Below are positions 46,275-54,559 of a stretch of DNA of 64,000 nt, piece after piece (the first letter of the stretch is position 1; each line of letters starts with the position of its first letter). The notes under the pieces were generated by a model. It saw only the letters and a program-made list of their open reading frames with translations. It was not told the origin of the DNA and ran no database searches. This DNA comes from Aeribacillus composti (GTDB lineage: Bacteria; Bacillota; Bacilli; Bacillales; Aeribacillaceae): positions 1 to 64,000 of the forward strand of contig NZ_VISS01000008.1 in NCBI RefSeq assembly GCF_007827555.1. The letters are read 5' to 3'. A program made the position numbers and the translations under genes.

Positions 46275-47699
46275 ATGAAAAGAAAATTGTTTATTAATGG
46301 AAGTTGGGTAGGAGCAGAACATTATGCTCCTCTTTCCTCTCCATATGATAAAAAAGTAATTGCAGAAATTCCAATTGCTTCAGAAGCTGACGTTGAAAAA
46401 GCGATCGAAGCCGCACATAACGCCTTTCTGAAAATGGCGAAAATGCCAAAGCATGAACGCGGACATATTTTGGAAAAACTGGTGATGCTTTTAGATAAGA
46501 GGAAAGAGGAAGCGGCAGAAATTATTGCAAAAGAGGCGGCGAAGCCAATCAAAACAGCATTAGAGGAAGTGCAAAGAACCATTCAAACATACAAATTTTC
46601 GGCTGAAGAGGCAAAAAGAATTCATGGTGAGGCACTATCATTAGATGCGGCGCCCGGCGGGGAAAATCGGACTGCTTATACGGTTCGTGAACCGATCGGT
46701 GTAATAGGAGCTATCACTCCGTTTAATTTTCCAATGAATCTAGTTGCGCATAAAGTAGGACCGGCCATTGCCTCCGGAAATACGATTGTCTTAAAGCCGG
46801 CCTCCCAAACACCGTTATCTGCTTTCTTTATAGCTGAATTATTGCAGGAAGCAGGACTGCCTGATGGTGCATTAAATGTTGTAACAGGAAGCGGCAGCAT
46901 CGTTGGCAAAAAAATCGTAGAAGATGAGCGGGTTAAAATGATTACGTTTACAGGAAGCCCGCAAGTCGGAAAAGAGATCAGAAATAAAGCAGGCTTGAAA
47001 CGTGTCACGCTTGAGTTAGGTTCCAACTCGGCTTTGATCGTAGATGAAGGAATTGATGTTAAAAGCATCATTCCAAGATGTGTTAAAGGGGCTTTTTCTA
47101 ACCAAGGGCAAGTATGCATCTCGCTGCAAAGAATTTACGTACATGAACATGTATATGATGAGTTTGTCAATGCATTTGTGAAAGAAACGGAAAAGCTGAC
47201 AACAGGAGATCCGCTGGATTTTCAAACAGATGTTTCAGCGCTGATTTCCGAACATGATGTAATCCGTGTCATCAGCTGGATCGAAGAAGCTAAAAAAACA
47301 GGTGCAATAGTTGCAACAGGGGGAAATGCGAAAGGAAATATTGTCGAACCGACGGTTTTACTCAACACAAAACCTGATATGAAAGTTTCCTGTCAAGAAA
47401 TTTTCGGCCCTGTAGTGTTAATCGAAAAGGTTTCATCGATTGAACAGGCTGTTGAGTATGTAAATGATTCCCGGTATGGACTGCAGGCAGGGATTTATAC
47501 AAAAAATATCCACCATGCTTTATATGCGGCTGAAGAGCTAAAAGTAGGCGGTGTAATGATTAATGATATCCCGACGTTCCGAGTCGATCATATGCCATAC
47601 GGTGGAGTGAAAGAGAGCGGAATGGGGAGAGAAGGAATTAAATATGCGATTGAAGAAATGACGGAGCTAAAATTAATCGTGATAAATCGGCAAGTATAA
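46275..47699 (+). CDS. Aldehyde dehydrogenase, probably succinate-semialdehyde or related
   Basis: A 474-residue ALDH with catalytic Cys281 (NQGQVCISLQ) and Glu247 (VTLELGSNSALIV). The Asn-Ser in LELGSNSA, where most have GGKSP, is typical for NADP-using semialdehyde and glyceraldehyde-type enzymes. It sits 26 bases after hpaD. A dedicated HpaE is encoded separately downstream, so this enzyme more likely handles the pathway end product succinic semialdehyde; that assignment is inferred. Confidence 0.78.
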   Translation: MKRKLFINGSWVGAEHYAPLSSPYDKKVIAEIPIASEADVEKAIEAAHNAFLKMAKMPKHERGHILEKLVMLLDKRKEEAAEIIAKEAAKPIKTALEEVQRTIQTYKFSAEEAKRIHGEALSLDAAPGGENRTAYTVREPIGVIGAITPFNFPMNLVAHKVGPAIASGNTIVLKPASQTPLSAFFIAELLQEAGLPDGALNVVTGSGSIVGKKIVEDERVKMITFTGSPQVGKEIRNKAGLKRVTLELGSNSALIVDEGIDVKSIIPRCVKGAFSNQGQVCISLQRIYVHEHVYDEFVNAFVKETEKLTTGDPLDFQTDVSALISEHDVIRVISWIEEAKKTGAIVATGGNAKGNIVEPTVLLNTKPDMKVSCQEIFGPVVLIEKVSSIEQAVEYVNDSRYGLQAGIYTKNIHHALYAAEELKVGGVMINDIPTFRVDHMPYGGVKESGMGREGIKYAIEEMTELKLIVINRQV

Positions 47700-47724
47700 A
47701 AAAGCGTAAAAAGAGGTGTGTAAC

Positions 47725-48201
47725 ATGGATGATCGCACGTTTCGAAATGCAATGGGGAAGTTTGCGACAGGAGTCACTGTTATTACGACTGCCCTAAATG
47801 GGGAAGTACGCGGAATGACGGCAAATGCATTTATGTCTGTCTCTTTAGATCCTAAACTAATTCTCATTTCAATTGGAGAAAAAGCAAAAATGAATGAAAT
47901 CATTAAGCAGACAGGAAAATTTACAGTAAATATTTTGTCTGAAGAACAACAAGATTTATCGATGCTTTTTGCCGGCCAATTAAAAGAGAAACAAAATGTT
48001 ACTTTTGATTGGGTCGGTGATCAACCGGTGCTGCCCAATTCGTTAGCAAATATTTTATGTGACGTATACAATACACATGTTGCCGGCGACCACACTTTAT
48101 ACATTGGAAAGGTGACTGACATTTATATGAAGGAAGGTGACCCATTGTTATTTTTTGAAGGAAAATATAGAAATTTGGCTAGTCATGCCAACGCGGGGTG
48201 A
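47725..48201 (+). CDS. hpaC: Flavin reductase component of 4-hydroxyphenylacetate 3-monooxygenase
   Basis: A 158-residue flavin reductase starting at the ATG at 47725 after AGAGGTG. Family segments FRNAMGKFATGVTVITT, MTANAFMSVSLDPKLILISI and VAGDHTLYIGKV are intact. It reduces FAD with NADH for HpaB. Unlike in many bacteria it is not adjacent to hpaB but lies three genes away, directly before an FAD synthetase gene, which it nearly overlaps. Confidence 0.9.
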   Translation: MDDRTFRNAMGKFATGVTVITTALNGEVRGMTANAFMSVSLDPKLILISIGEKAKMNEIIKQTGKFTVNILSEEQQDLSMLFAGQLKEKQNVTFDWVGDQPVLPNSLANILCDVYNTHVAGDHTLYIGKVTDIYMKEGDPLLFFEGKYRNLASHANAG

Positions 48202-48205
48202 ATGG

Positions 48206-49090
48206 ATGGAAGTCGTTTATATTAACAATTCCAAAGTATTAGCGGAATGCAAGCCCGAGCCGTGTGTCATGGCAGTCGGCTTCTTTGATGGAGTGCATTT
48301 AGGACATAAGAAAATCATTGAAAAAGCGAAAGAAATCGCGCAAGTAAAAAAACTAACATTTGCCGTGATGACGTTTTTTCCACATCCAAGTCAAGTCATT
48401 GAAACGGATAGAAAAGTTATCTCCTATCTGTCGCCGCTTCCTTCCAAAATGGAAATCTTTTCACAATTAGGGGTAGAGAAACTGTATATTGTAAAATTCG
48501 ATAAAAATTTTTCTGAATTATCCGATCAAGACTTTGTGAATCAATACTTAAAAGGCTTGATGTGCAAACATGTCGTTGCCGGCTTCGACTTTACGTATGG
48601 TTTTAAAGGAAAAGGGAATATGGAGAAGCTGAAAAACGTTGGAACGGGATTTTTTGATGTGACGACTATTCCGAAAATCCAATATAAACAAGAAAAAATA
48701 AGCTCCTCCATGATTCGGAAGCTGCTAGAGTCAGGCCTTGTAAATGAAATACCTCATTATCTTGGGGATTATTATCGTGTTTCATGTTTAGTCAAATCGA
48801 TGGAACGAGGGGATGCTGACAACAATTTTATTTTTAAAGCGCAAATCGATCATGATTATTTCCTGCCTAAACCGGGAATTTATAAAATCCAAATAGAATT
48901 CAATGAGACATTTTACAACGGTTTATGCCATATAACGAACAAAACATTAAAACCTTACTTATTTGAGGGTGTTATTGACGGATTGGATAGAATAGCAGAA
49001 AAAAATAATGTCCAATTGAGGTTCATAGAACAATTGCTTGATCGACCAGTTGCTGCTGCTTATGATCTTTTTAGCCGAACAGTCATATAA
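48206..49090 (+). CDS. RibF-like FAD synthetase with a diverged riboflavin-kinase domain
   Basis: A 294-residue protein; the ATG at 48206 follows GGGGTG five bases after the hpaC stop. The N-terminal FMN adenylyltransferase domain is intact: GFFDGVHLGHK (residues 25-35), GFDFTYGFKGKG and KISSSMIRKLL (164-174). The C-terminal riboflavin-kinase region (from about 185) has lost its hallmarks: no GFPTAN, no NIGxxPTF (LCHITNKTLK instead) and no clear catalytic Glu. It probably only makes FAD from FMN. Its place beside hpaC suggests a dedicated FAD supply for HpaB; the housekeeping RibF would be elsewhere. Confidence 0.8.
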   Translation: MEVVYINNSKVLAECKPEPCVMAVGFFDGVHLGHKKIIEKAKEIAQVKKLTFAVMTFFPHPSQVIETDRKVISYLSPLPSKMEIFSQLGVEKLYIVKFDKNFSELSDQDFVNQYLKGLMCKHVVAGFDFTYGFKGKGNMEKLKNVGTGFFDVTTIPKIQYKQEKISSSMIRKLLESGLVNEIPHYLGDYYRVSCLVKSMERGDADNNFIFKAQIDHDYFLPKPGIYKIQIEFNETFYNGLCHITNKTLKPYLFEGVIDGLDRIAEKNNVQLRFIEQLLDRPVAAAYDLFSRTVI

Positions 49091-49100
49091 TAATTTATAG

Positions 49101-49129
49101 TTGAAATCATATATGATTATATATATAAT
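49101..49129 (+). promoter_or_regulatory. Promoter of the dapA-like/hpaG operon with island palindrome
   Basis: -35 TTGAAA (49101-49106), 17-base spacer, -10 TATAAT (49124-49129). The spacer carries AATCATATATGATT (49105-49118), a 14-base perfect palindrome. Confidence 0.7.
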
Positions 49130-49195
49130 AAAAATAAATTAATGAGATTTGAAATATTCAGATAATAATCATTTTGTTCAGGAGGTTGCTTATAT

Positions 49196-50113
49196 ATGTC
49201 TTATAACGAAATAAAGCAAAGATTAAGAGGATCGATTGCTCCTGTTGTTACTCCATTTGATGCGGAAGGCAATATTGATTTTGAAACGATGAAAAATTTA
49301 ATCAACTGGCAAATTGAAAGCGGCAGCCATGGGATTTCAGTGACAGGAACTTCTGGCGAACCCAGTTCATTAACAACGGAGGAACGCAAGCAGGTAATGG
49401 AGCTGGCGAAAAAAACAGTGAATGGCCGAGTCCCGTTTGTTCCGGCAACAGGATCGACTAATCATGATGAAACACTTGAACTAACGAAATTTGCACAAGA
49501 AATTGGCGCAGATGCTGCGATGGTCATTGTTCCGTATTATAATAGGCCGTCCCAGCATGCGTTGTATAAGCATTTTAAAGCAGTAGCTGATTCTGTAGAT
49601 ATTCCGATCATTATCTACAACATCCCAGGGAGAACAGCTGTAAATTTAGAGGTCAAAACAATGGCTCGTTTAGTGGAGGATTGCCCGAACATTATCGGTG
49701 CAAAAGAATCCAATAAAGATTTTGAGCATGTGAATCGGGTGCTGCTTCATTGCGGAAGAGATTTTTTACTATTTTCAGGAATCGAGCTTTTATGCTATCC
49801 AATGCTAGCAATCGGGGGAGCAGGTTCTATTAGTGCAACGGCTAATGTGGAACCGGCAAAAGTTGCGGAATTGCATGATGCTTGGTTTGAAGGCGATATA
49901 AAGAGAGCTCAGGACCTCCATTTCGAGTTAATGGAATTAAACGATATTTTATTTGCCGAGACAAATCCGGGACCTGTAAAGGCGGCGCTTGGAATGATGG
50001 GAAAAATCACGCCGAAATTAAGATTGCCTCTTGATTTGCCTGCGGAGGAGCTTCAAGAAAGAATTCGGCAAACGCTGCAAAAATATGGTCTTTTAGAGAA
50101 AGTAAAAAATTAA
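49196..50113 (+). CDS. DapA/NAL superfamily aldolase, probable pyruvate-releasing enzyme of the pathway
   Basis: A 305-residue class I lyase. The Schiff-base Lys170 is in IIGAKESN, the Tyr141 in YNIPGRTA with Arg146, and the GTSGEPSSLT loop replaces the common GTTGESATL. The family includes dihydrodipicolinate synthase and many pyruvate aldolases. Because it begins the hpaG1-hpaG2-hpaF-hpaE operon and no HpaI is present, it probably performs the final cleavage of the hydroxy-ketoheptenedioate to pyruvate and succinic semialdehyde. A housekeeping DapA role is unlikely in this context. Confidence 0.82.
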   Translation: MSYNEIKQRLRGSIAPVVTPFDAEGNIDFETMKNLINWQIESGSHGISVTGTSGEPSSLTTEERKQVMELAKKTVNGRVPFVPATGSTNHDETLELTKFAQEIGADAAMVIVPYYNRPSQHALYKHFKAVADSVDIPIIIYNIPGRTAVNLEVKTMARLVEDCPNIIGAKESNKDFEHVNRVLLHCGRDFLLFSGIELLCYPMLAIGGAGSISATANVEPAKVAELHDAWFEGDIKRAQDLHFELMELNDILFAETNPGPVKAALGMMGKITPKLRLPLDLPAEELQERIRQTLQKYGLLEKVKN

Positions 50114-50162
50114 GGCAAGCTAAAAAGGGCTGATGTATTGCGCCTGCTAAGGAGTGAATTGG

Positions 50163-50954
50163 ATGGGCAATGCAGTAGTGAAAATTTTTGGAATGCCAAA
50201 TATAACGGAAGCCGAAGTGGATCCAGAAAACAATTCAATTTTTTTAAATGGAACTCAATATCACGTCAATCAGCTTTCTTGGGAGCCTCCGGTTTCAGGT
50301 ACGATTTACGGTGTCCTTTTGAATTATCAAGGCGCCTTTCATCGATATCGTGAGCAAATGGCACATTCACCATATAACGAACCACCGAAAGCGCCAATTT
50401 TATATATAAAACCGATTAACACATTAAGTGGCTACAGGAGCCCCATACCATTGCCTGAGGATGCAGACGAATTAGAAGTAGGGGCAGCACTCGGCGTGGT
50501 CATTGGGCGTACTGCCACTAAAGTAAAGGAAGAAGAAGCCTTTCAATATGTTGCTGGATATACAGTTGTGAATGATGTAGCAATTCCGCACGAAAACATT
50601 TATCGTCCGGCGATTAGGGAGCGGGCAAGAGATGGATTTAATCCGGTTGGTCCGTGGATCATCAAAAAGGAATCGATAGTTGATCCTGATTCATTGGACA
50701 TTCGCGTTTTTGTCAATGGAAAGCTTGCACAAAAAAATAACACGAAAAATTTCATCCGGCCAGTTGCTCGGCTGCTGGCTGATATAACAGAATTTATGAC
50801 GCTTTATCCAGGAGATGTGCTGCTGACAGGTGTTCCTGAGCAAGCGCCTTTAGTAAAGGCAGGAGACCATGTTCGCATTGAAATTGAAGGTGTAGGCAGT
50901 CTAGAAAATACAATTGTTCATGAAGCGGATTATGTGAAGGGGGCTGTGCGATGA
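50163..50954 (+). CDS. hpaG1: HpaG1-type decarboxylase/isomerase subunit (fumarylacetoacetate hydrolase family)
   Basis: A 263-residue protein starting at the ATG at 50163 after AAGGAG. The FAH fold is shown by GTIYGVLLNYQGAF, LEVGAALGVVIGRTA (metal-binding Glu), and FMTLYPGDVLLTGVPE. In E. coli HpaG is one fused chain; here the N-terminal half is a separate gene. It acts on 5-oxopent-3-ene-1,2,5-tricarboxylate. It overlaps the next gene by four bases. Confidence 0.87.
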   Translation: MGNAVVKIFGMPNITEAEVDPENNSIFLNGTQYHVNQLSWEPPVSGTIYGVLLNYQGAFHRYREQMAHSPYNEPPKAPILYIKPINTLSGYRSPIPLPEDADELEVGAALGVVIGRTATKVKEEEAFQYVAGYTVVNDVAIPHENIYRPAIRERARDGFNPVGPWIIKKESIVDPDSLDIRVFVNGKLAQKNNTKNFIRPVARLLADITEFMTLYPGDVLLTGVPEQAPLVKAGDHVRIEIEGVGSLENTIVHEADYVKGAVR

Positions 50955-51685
50955 AACGAGCTAGAGTTGCTATGAACGGCACTATTTATGAAGCAATTGA
51001 AGATAACGGCTTCCTTCAACTGAACGATCAGCATAAAGTGACAGAAAAGGACGTAGTCTGGCTTCCGCCTGTAAGCCCGCGGACTGTTTTTGCATTAGGT
51101 TTGAATTATGCAGATCATGCTAAAGAGCTGTCATTTCATGCACCAACTGAACCGCTTGTGTTTCTAAAGGGACCGAATACGATTGTTGGGCATCGATCTG
51201 AAACGAAACGTCCTCCTGATGTAGATTTTATGCACTATGAATGTGAACTGGCAGTGGTAATCGGAAAAATGGCGCGTAATGTCAAGGCTAGTGAAGCGTA
51301 TGAATACGTCTTAGGATATACGGTTGCAAATGACTACGCTGTCAGGGATTATTTAGAGAACTATTACCGGCCGAATTTGCGCGTGAAAAATCGCGATGCA
51401 TTTACCCCGATAGGCCCTTGGCTTGTCGATAAAGAAGATATACCAGATCCGATGAACTTGGTCCTTCGGACTTACGTTAATGGAGCGTTAGTGCAGGAAG
51501 GAAACACAAAAGATATGATTTTTACAATCCCTATGTTAATCGAGTATTTAACTAGCTTTATGACCTTAAATTACGGGGACATAATTCTCACAGGAACACC
51601 TAAAGGAGCGGTCAATGTTAATGTTGGCGATGAAGTGATTACAGAAATAGAAGGGATTGGACGTTTAATTAATCGAATTATATGA
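50951..51685 (+). CDS. hpaG2: HpaG2-type isomerase/decarboxylase subunit (fumarylacetoacetate hydrolase family)
   Basis: A 244-residue FAH-family protein. TVFALGLNYADHAKEL, DFMHYECELAVVIGKMA and YGDIILTGTPKGAVNV are the family core; the acidic metal ligands (HYECE) are in place. It is translationally coupled to hpaG1 and corresponds to the C-terminal half of fused HpaG. One of the two copies might also serve the hydration step, since no HpaH homologue is present. Confidence 0.87.
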   Translation: MKRARVAMNGTIYEAIEDNGFLQLNDQHKVTEKDVVWLPPVSPRTVFALGLNYADHAKELSFHAPTEPLVFLKGPNTIVGHRSETKRPPDVDFMHYECELAVVIGKMARNVKASEAYEYVLGYTVANDYAVRDYLENYYRPNLRVKNRDAFTPIGPWLVDKEDIPDPMNLVLRTYVNGALVQEGNTKDMIFTIPMLIEYLTSFMTLNYGDIILTGTPKGAVNVNVGDEVITEIEGIGRLINRII

Positions 51686-51741
51686 AGCTGTCATTCAGAA
51701 TCTTTTCTCCGTCACCAACACTTTAAAGGAGAGCTGACGTT

Positions 51742-52128
51742 ATGCCGCATTTTATTTTAGAATATACCGACAATATCAAAAAAGAGGCAAAAATTCCAGA
51801 GCTGCTGAAAAAAGTTAATGATGTGCTAATTTCCAAAAGCGATATATTTCCAATTGGAGGCGTGAGATCTAGAGCCATTGAATTGAAAGATTATTGTGTT
51901 GCTGACGGCTCTGAGGATGATGCCTTTGTCCACGGTACGCTAAAGATTGGCGCTGGGCGTACTGAAGAGGATAAAAAAGCAGTTTGTGATGAGATCTTTG
52001 CCGTGATGAAAGATCATTTTTCTATCCTTTTCAAAAGGAGATATCTTGCATTGTCTTTAGAACTATATGAATTTAGTGAATTTGGAACGTACAAATATAA
52101 TAACATTCATCAGCGCTACAAAAATTAA
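51742..52128 (+). CDS. hpaF: 5-carboxymethyl-2-hydroxymuconate delta-isomerase
   Basis: A 128-residue protein of the CHMI/tautomerase family. Pro1 after Met removal (MPHFILEYTDN) is the catalytic base; GGVRSRAIELKDYCVADGS and FVHGTLKIGAGR are further conserved parts. It isomerises the HpaE product before decarboxylation. RBS AAAGGAG. Confidence 0.9.
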   Translation: MPHFILEYTDNIKKEAKIPELLKKVNDVLISKSDIFPIGGVRSRAIELKDYCVADGSEDDAFVHGTLKIGAGRTEEDKKAVCDEIFAVMKDHFSILFKRRYLALSLELYEFSEFGTYKYNNIHQRYKN

Positions 52129-52150
52129 TTGCATACTTGGAGGAATCGAA

Positions 52151-53665
52151 ATGACCACATATAAAGTTGGGAAAGTTCTTCATTATATCAATGGCAAGTT
52201 TGTAGAGGGAGTTGCAAGGAAAAGCTTTGAGAATATTAATCCCTTTAATAATGAAGTAATCAATGAGGTAGCGGAAGGATTTGCAGAAGATATTGACTTA
52301 GCAGTAAAAGCTGCCAAAAAAGCTTTTGCTGACGGCCCTTGGGGAACAATGTCGGTAGATGAAAGAATGAAGTATATTTTACGAATTGCTGCATTAATTG
52401 AAGAAAATGCGGGAGAAATTGCTTATTTGGAATCTCTAGATACAGGATTGCCAATCAGTCAAACGAAAAAGCAAGCATCCCGTGCAGCTGAAAACTTTCG
52501 ATTTTATGCACAAATGGTTAAAAGCCGCATGGTAGGAGAAGCGTATAAAGTAGACGGAGATTTTATTAATTATACTATTTACAAGCCAATTGGGGTGGCA
52601 GGTTTAATTACTCCATGGAACACTCCGTTCATGCTGGAAACATGGAAAGTGGCTCCGGCGTTGGCAACAGGTAATACGGTTGTCTTAAAACCTGCTGAAT
52701 GGTCGCCGCTGACTGCTAACAAGCTGGCTGAAATTATTCATGAAGCGGGACTGCCAGAGGGAGTTTTTAATATCGTTCACGGCTTTGGGGAAACAGCTGG
52801 CGCGTCCCTCGTGAGACATTCTGATGTCCGGCTTATTTCCTTTACGGGCGAGACGACAACAGGTGCCGAAATAATAAAAAATAGCGCAGATACGTTGAAA
52901 AAAACCTCTATGGAGCTAGGAGGAAAATCTCCTGCAATTATCTTTGCCGATGCTGATTTGGAAAAAGCCTTGGATGCTGTCGTTTGGGGAGTATTTTCTC
53001 TTAACGGGGAGCGCTGTACAGCCAATTCGCGGTTGTTTTTGGAAAAATCGATTTATGATTCCTTTGTTGAACGGCTGAAAGAGCGTGTGCAAAATATCTC
53101 GGTAGGGGATCCATTGGATTCTTCGACAGAACTAGGGCCGCTAATTCACAAAAAACATTGGGAAACCGTTTTAAATTACATTGAAATAGCCAAAAAAGAA
53201 GGGGCAGAAGTGTTTTCAGGAAACGTTCCGCAATCATTGAAAAATGGCAACTTTGTTCCACCGACACTTCTTCTGAATTGCCATAACGGTATGAAAGTTG
53301 CTCAAGAGGAAATATTCGGACCTGTCATGGCAGTTATACCATTTGAGACTGAAGAAGAAGTCATAAAAATGGCTAATGATGTAAAATATGGGCTGGCTGC
53401 TTATGTATGGACGAACAATTTGAAGCGCGGACACCGAATTGTCCAATCGATTGAAAGCGGAATGGCTTGGGTAAACTCACAAAACGTCAGGGATTTAAGA
53501 ATCCCGTTTGGCGGAACGAAATATAGCGGTATTGGCCGAGAGGGCGGACATTATAGTTTTGATTTTTATACAGAGGTTCAAGTAATTCATGTGGCGATTG
53601 GAGATCATCACATTCCTCAGTTTGGTAAATCAAAAAAAGCCGAAACGATTTCGGCTCAGCAATAA
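52151..53665 (+). CDS. hpaE: 5-carboxymethyl-2-hydroxymuconate semialdehyde dehydrogenase
   Basis: A 504-residue ALDH starting at the ATG at 52151 after TTGGAGGAA. Catalytic Cys289 (LNGERCTANSR) and Glu255 (SMELGGKSPAIIF) are present. The C-terminal FYTEVQVIHVAIGDHHIPQFGK matches the HpaE subfamily. It oxidises the ring-cleavage product to 5-carboxymethyl-2-hydroxymuconate. Its last codons lie in a hairpin with an A-run on one side, see the separate note. Confidence 0.9.
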   Translation: MTTYKVGKVLHYINGKFVEGVARKSFENINPFNNEVINEVAEGFAEDIDLAVKAAKKAFADGPWGTMSVDERMKYILRIAALIEENAGEIAYLESLDTGLPISQTKKQASRAAENFRFYAQMVKSRMVGEAYKVDGDFINYTIYKPIGVAGLITPWNTPFMLETWKVAPALATGNTVVLKPAEWSPLTANKLAEIIHEAGLPEGVFNIVHGFGETAGASLVRHSDVRLISFTGETTTGAEIIKNSADTLKKTSMELGGKSPAIIFADADLEKALDAVVWGVFSLNGERCTANSRLFLEKSIYDSFVERLKERVQNISVGDPLDSSTELGPLIHKKHWETVLNYIEIAKKEGAEVFSGNVPQSLKNGNFVPPTLLLNCHNGMKVAQEEIFGPVMAVIPFETEEEVIKMANDVKYGLAAYVWTNNLKRGHRIVQSIESGMAWVNSQNVRDLRIPFGGTKYSGIGREGGHYSFDFYTEVQVIHVAIGDHHIPQFGKSKKAETISAQQ

Positions 53666-53686
53666 TAGAAAGCTAACTCGTTTTGC

Positions 53687-53721
53687 TTGTTAGTATATAT
53701 TCTTTAATATATGATATAAGT
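53687..53721 (+). promoter_or_regulatory. gntR promoter, overlapping operator, predicted leaderless transcript
   Basis: -35 TTGTTA (53687-53692), 17-base spacer, -10 TATGAT (53710-53715). The start point would fall at 53721-53723, on or next to the gntR ATG. TTAATATATGAT (53704-53715) is a 10/12 match to the island palindrome and covers the -10. Confidence 0.55.
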
Positions 53722-54378
53722 ATGGAACAGAAGGTAAAAAATAAAACACAAATTGCATATGATTATATTCTTTCACGAATTGAAAATGGTGCTTACGGGC
53801 CTGGATATCGAATAGTAATCGATCAAATTGCAAAAGAGCTGAATTTAAGCAGCATCCCTGTCAGAGAAGCGATCCGCCAATTGGAAGCAGAAGGCTTAAT
53901 TCAATATAAGCCGTATAGCGGAGCAGTTGTAAGCAATATCAACGAAAAAGAGTATTTGCAAACCATTTCGGTTTTGGCGGTGCTAGAAGGCTACGCGACT
54001 GTTTTAAGTTCTAATATTATAAAGGAGGAGACGATCAAAAAATTAGAAGAATTAAACGAAAAGATGAAACAGTCGCTGCAAGATTTTGAATTAGAGCAAT
54101 TCAGTGAATTAAATTATCAGTTCCACACCTTAATATATGAAAACTGCGGCAATAACTTTTTAGAGGAACAGATTAAGCAAATTTGGCAGAGGATGAAGCG
54201 GATACGGACTTATGGCTTCACACTCGTTCCGAAGCGCTCTAAAGAGTCCATTAAAGAGCACGAAGAAATTATTCGATTGCTTCGAGAAAAGGCTCCGCCC
54301 AACCAAATTGAGGAATTTGTCCGCCAACACAAATTAAATACAGCAGAAGCATTCAGAAATCGGCAAAAATTTTCATAA
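53722..54378 (+). CDS. GntR family regulator, FadR-like (FCD domain)
   Basis: A 218-residue regulator. The ATG at 53722 has no ribosome-binding site and lies at the predicted transcription start; the upstream frame to a TTG at 53683 would run through the promoter. The winged helix contains IDQIAKELNLSSIPVREAIRQLEAEGLI and the C-terminal all-helical FCD domain has LNYQFHTLIYENCGNNFL and metal-ligand-type His in SIKEHEEIIRLL and FVRQHKLN. It is the best candidate for binding the palindromes in this island, and would regulate itself through the one in its own promoter. Confidence 0.87.
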   Translation: MEQKVKNKTQIAYDYILSRIENGAYGPGYRIVIDQIAKELNLSSIPVREAIRQLEAEGLIQYKPYSGAVVSNINEKEYLQTISVLAVLEGYATVLSSNIIKEETIKKLEELNEKMKQSLQDFELEQFSELNYQFHTLIYENCGNNFLEEQIKQIWQRMKRIRTYGFTLVPKRSKESIKEHEEIIRLLREKAPPNQIEEFVRQHKLNTAEAFRNRQKFS

Positions 54379-54390
54379 TAAAACAATTTC

Positions 54391-54435
54391 GAACAAATTC
54401 AACTGATCGTACTCCGTACTCAGTTGAATTTGTTC
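54391..54435 (+). terminator. Long hairpin after gntR
   Basis: A perfect 16-base inverted repeat (GAACAAATTCAACTGA and its complement) with a 13-base loop. There is no T run, so termination would be inefficient or the structure may protect the transcript end. Confidence 0.55.
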
Positions 54436-54463
54436 AGGTAAAATAAATATTTATGCAGCCAAT

Positions 54464-54475
54464 ATCGTATATAAT
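54464..54475. promoter_or_regulatory. Variant island palindrome upstream of the ALDH/ADH pair
   Basis: ATCGTATATAAT matches ATCATATATGAT at 10 of 12 positions and contains a possible -10 (TATAAT). No good -35 is visible at the proper distance. Confidence 0.4.
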
Positions 54476-54505
54476 TTTATATATAGTATTAAAATAAGTA
54501 TTTTG

Positions 54506-54519
54506 TGAAAGCGATTTCT
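54506..54519. promoter_or_regulatory. cre-like site upstream of the ALDH/ADH pair
   Basis: TGAAAGCGATTTCT fits the cre core, with only the outermost base off consensus. It lies about 40 bases before the aldehyde dehydrogenase gene. Confidence 0.5.
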
Positions 54520-54559
54520 AAAATATTTTGAGAAAATGAAATATTAAGGGGGAGAAGCT

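Noticed and set aside
43644-53665. CRISPR, toxin-antitoxin or phage-defence content in the aromatic island
   Set aside because: All genes here are accounted for by catabolism, transport or regulation; no repeat-spacer arrays or defence families were seen anywhere in the window.
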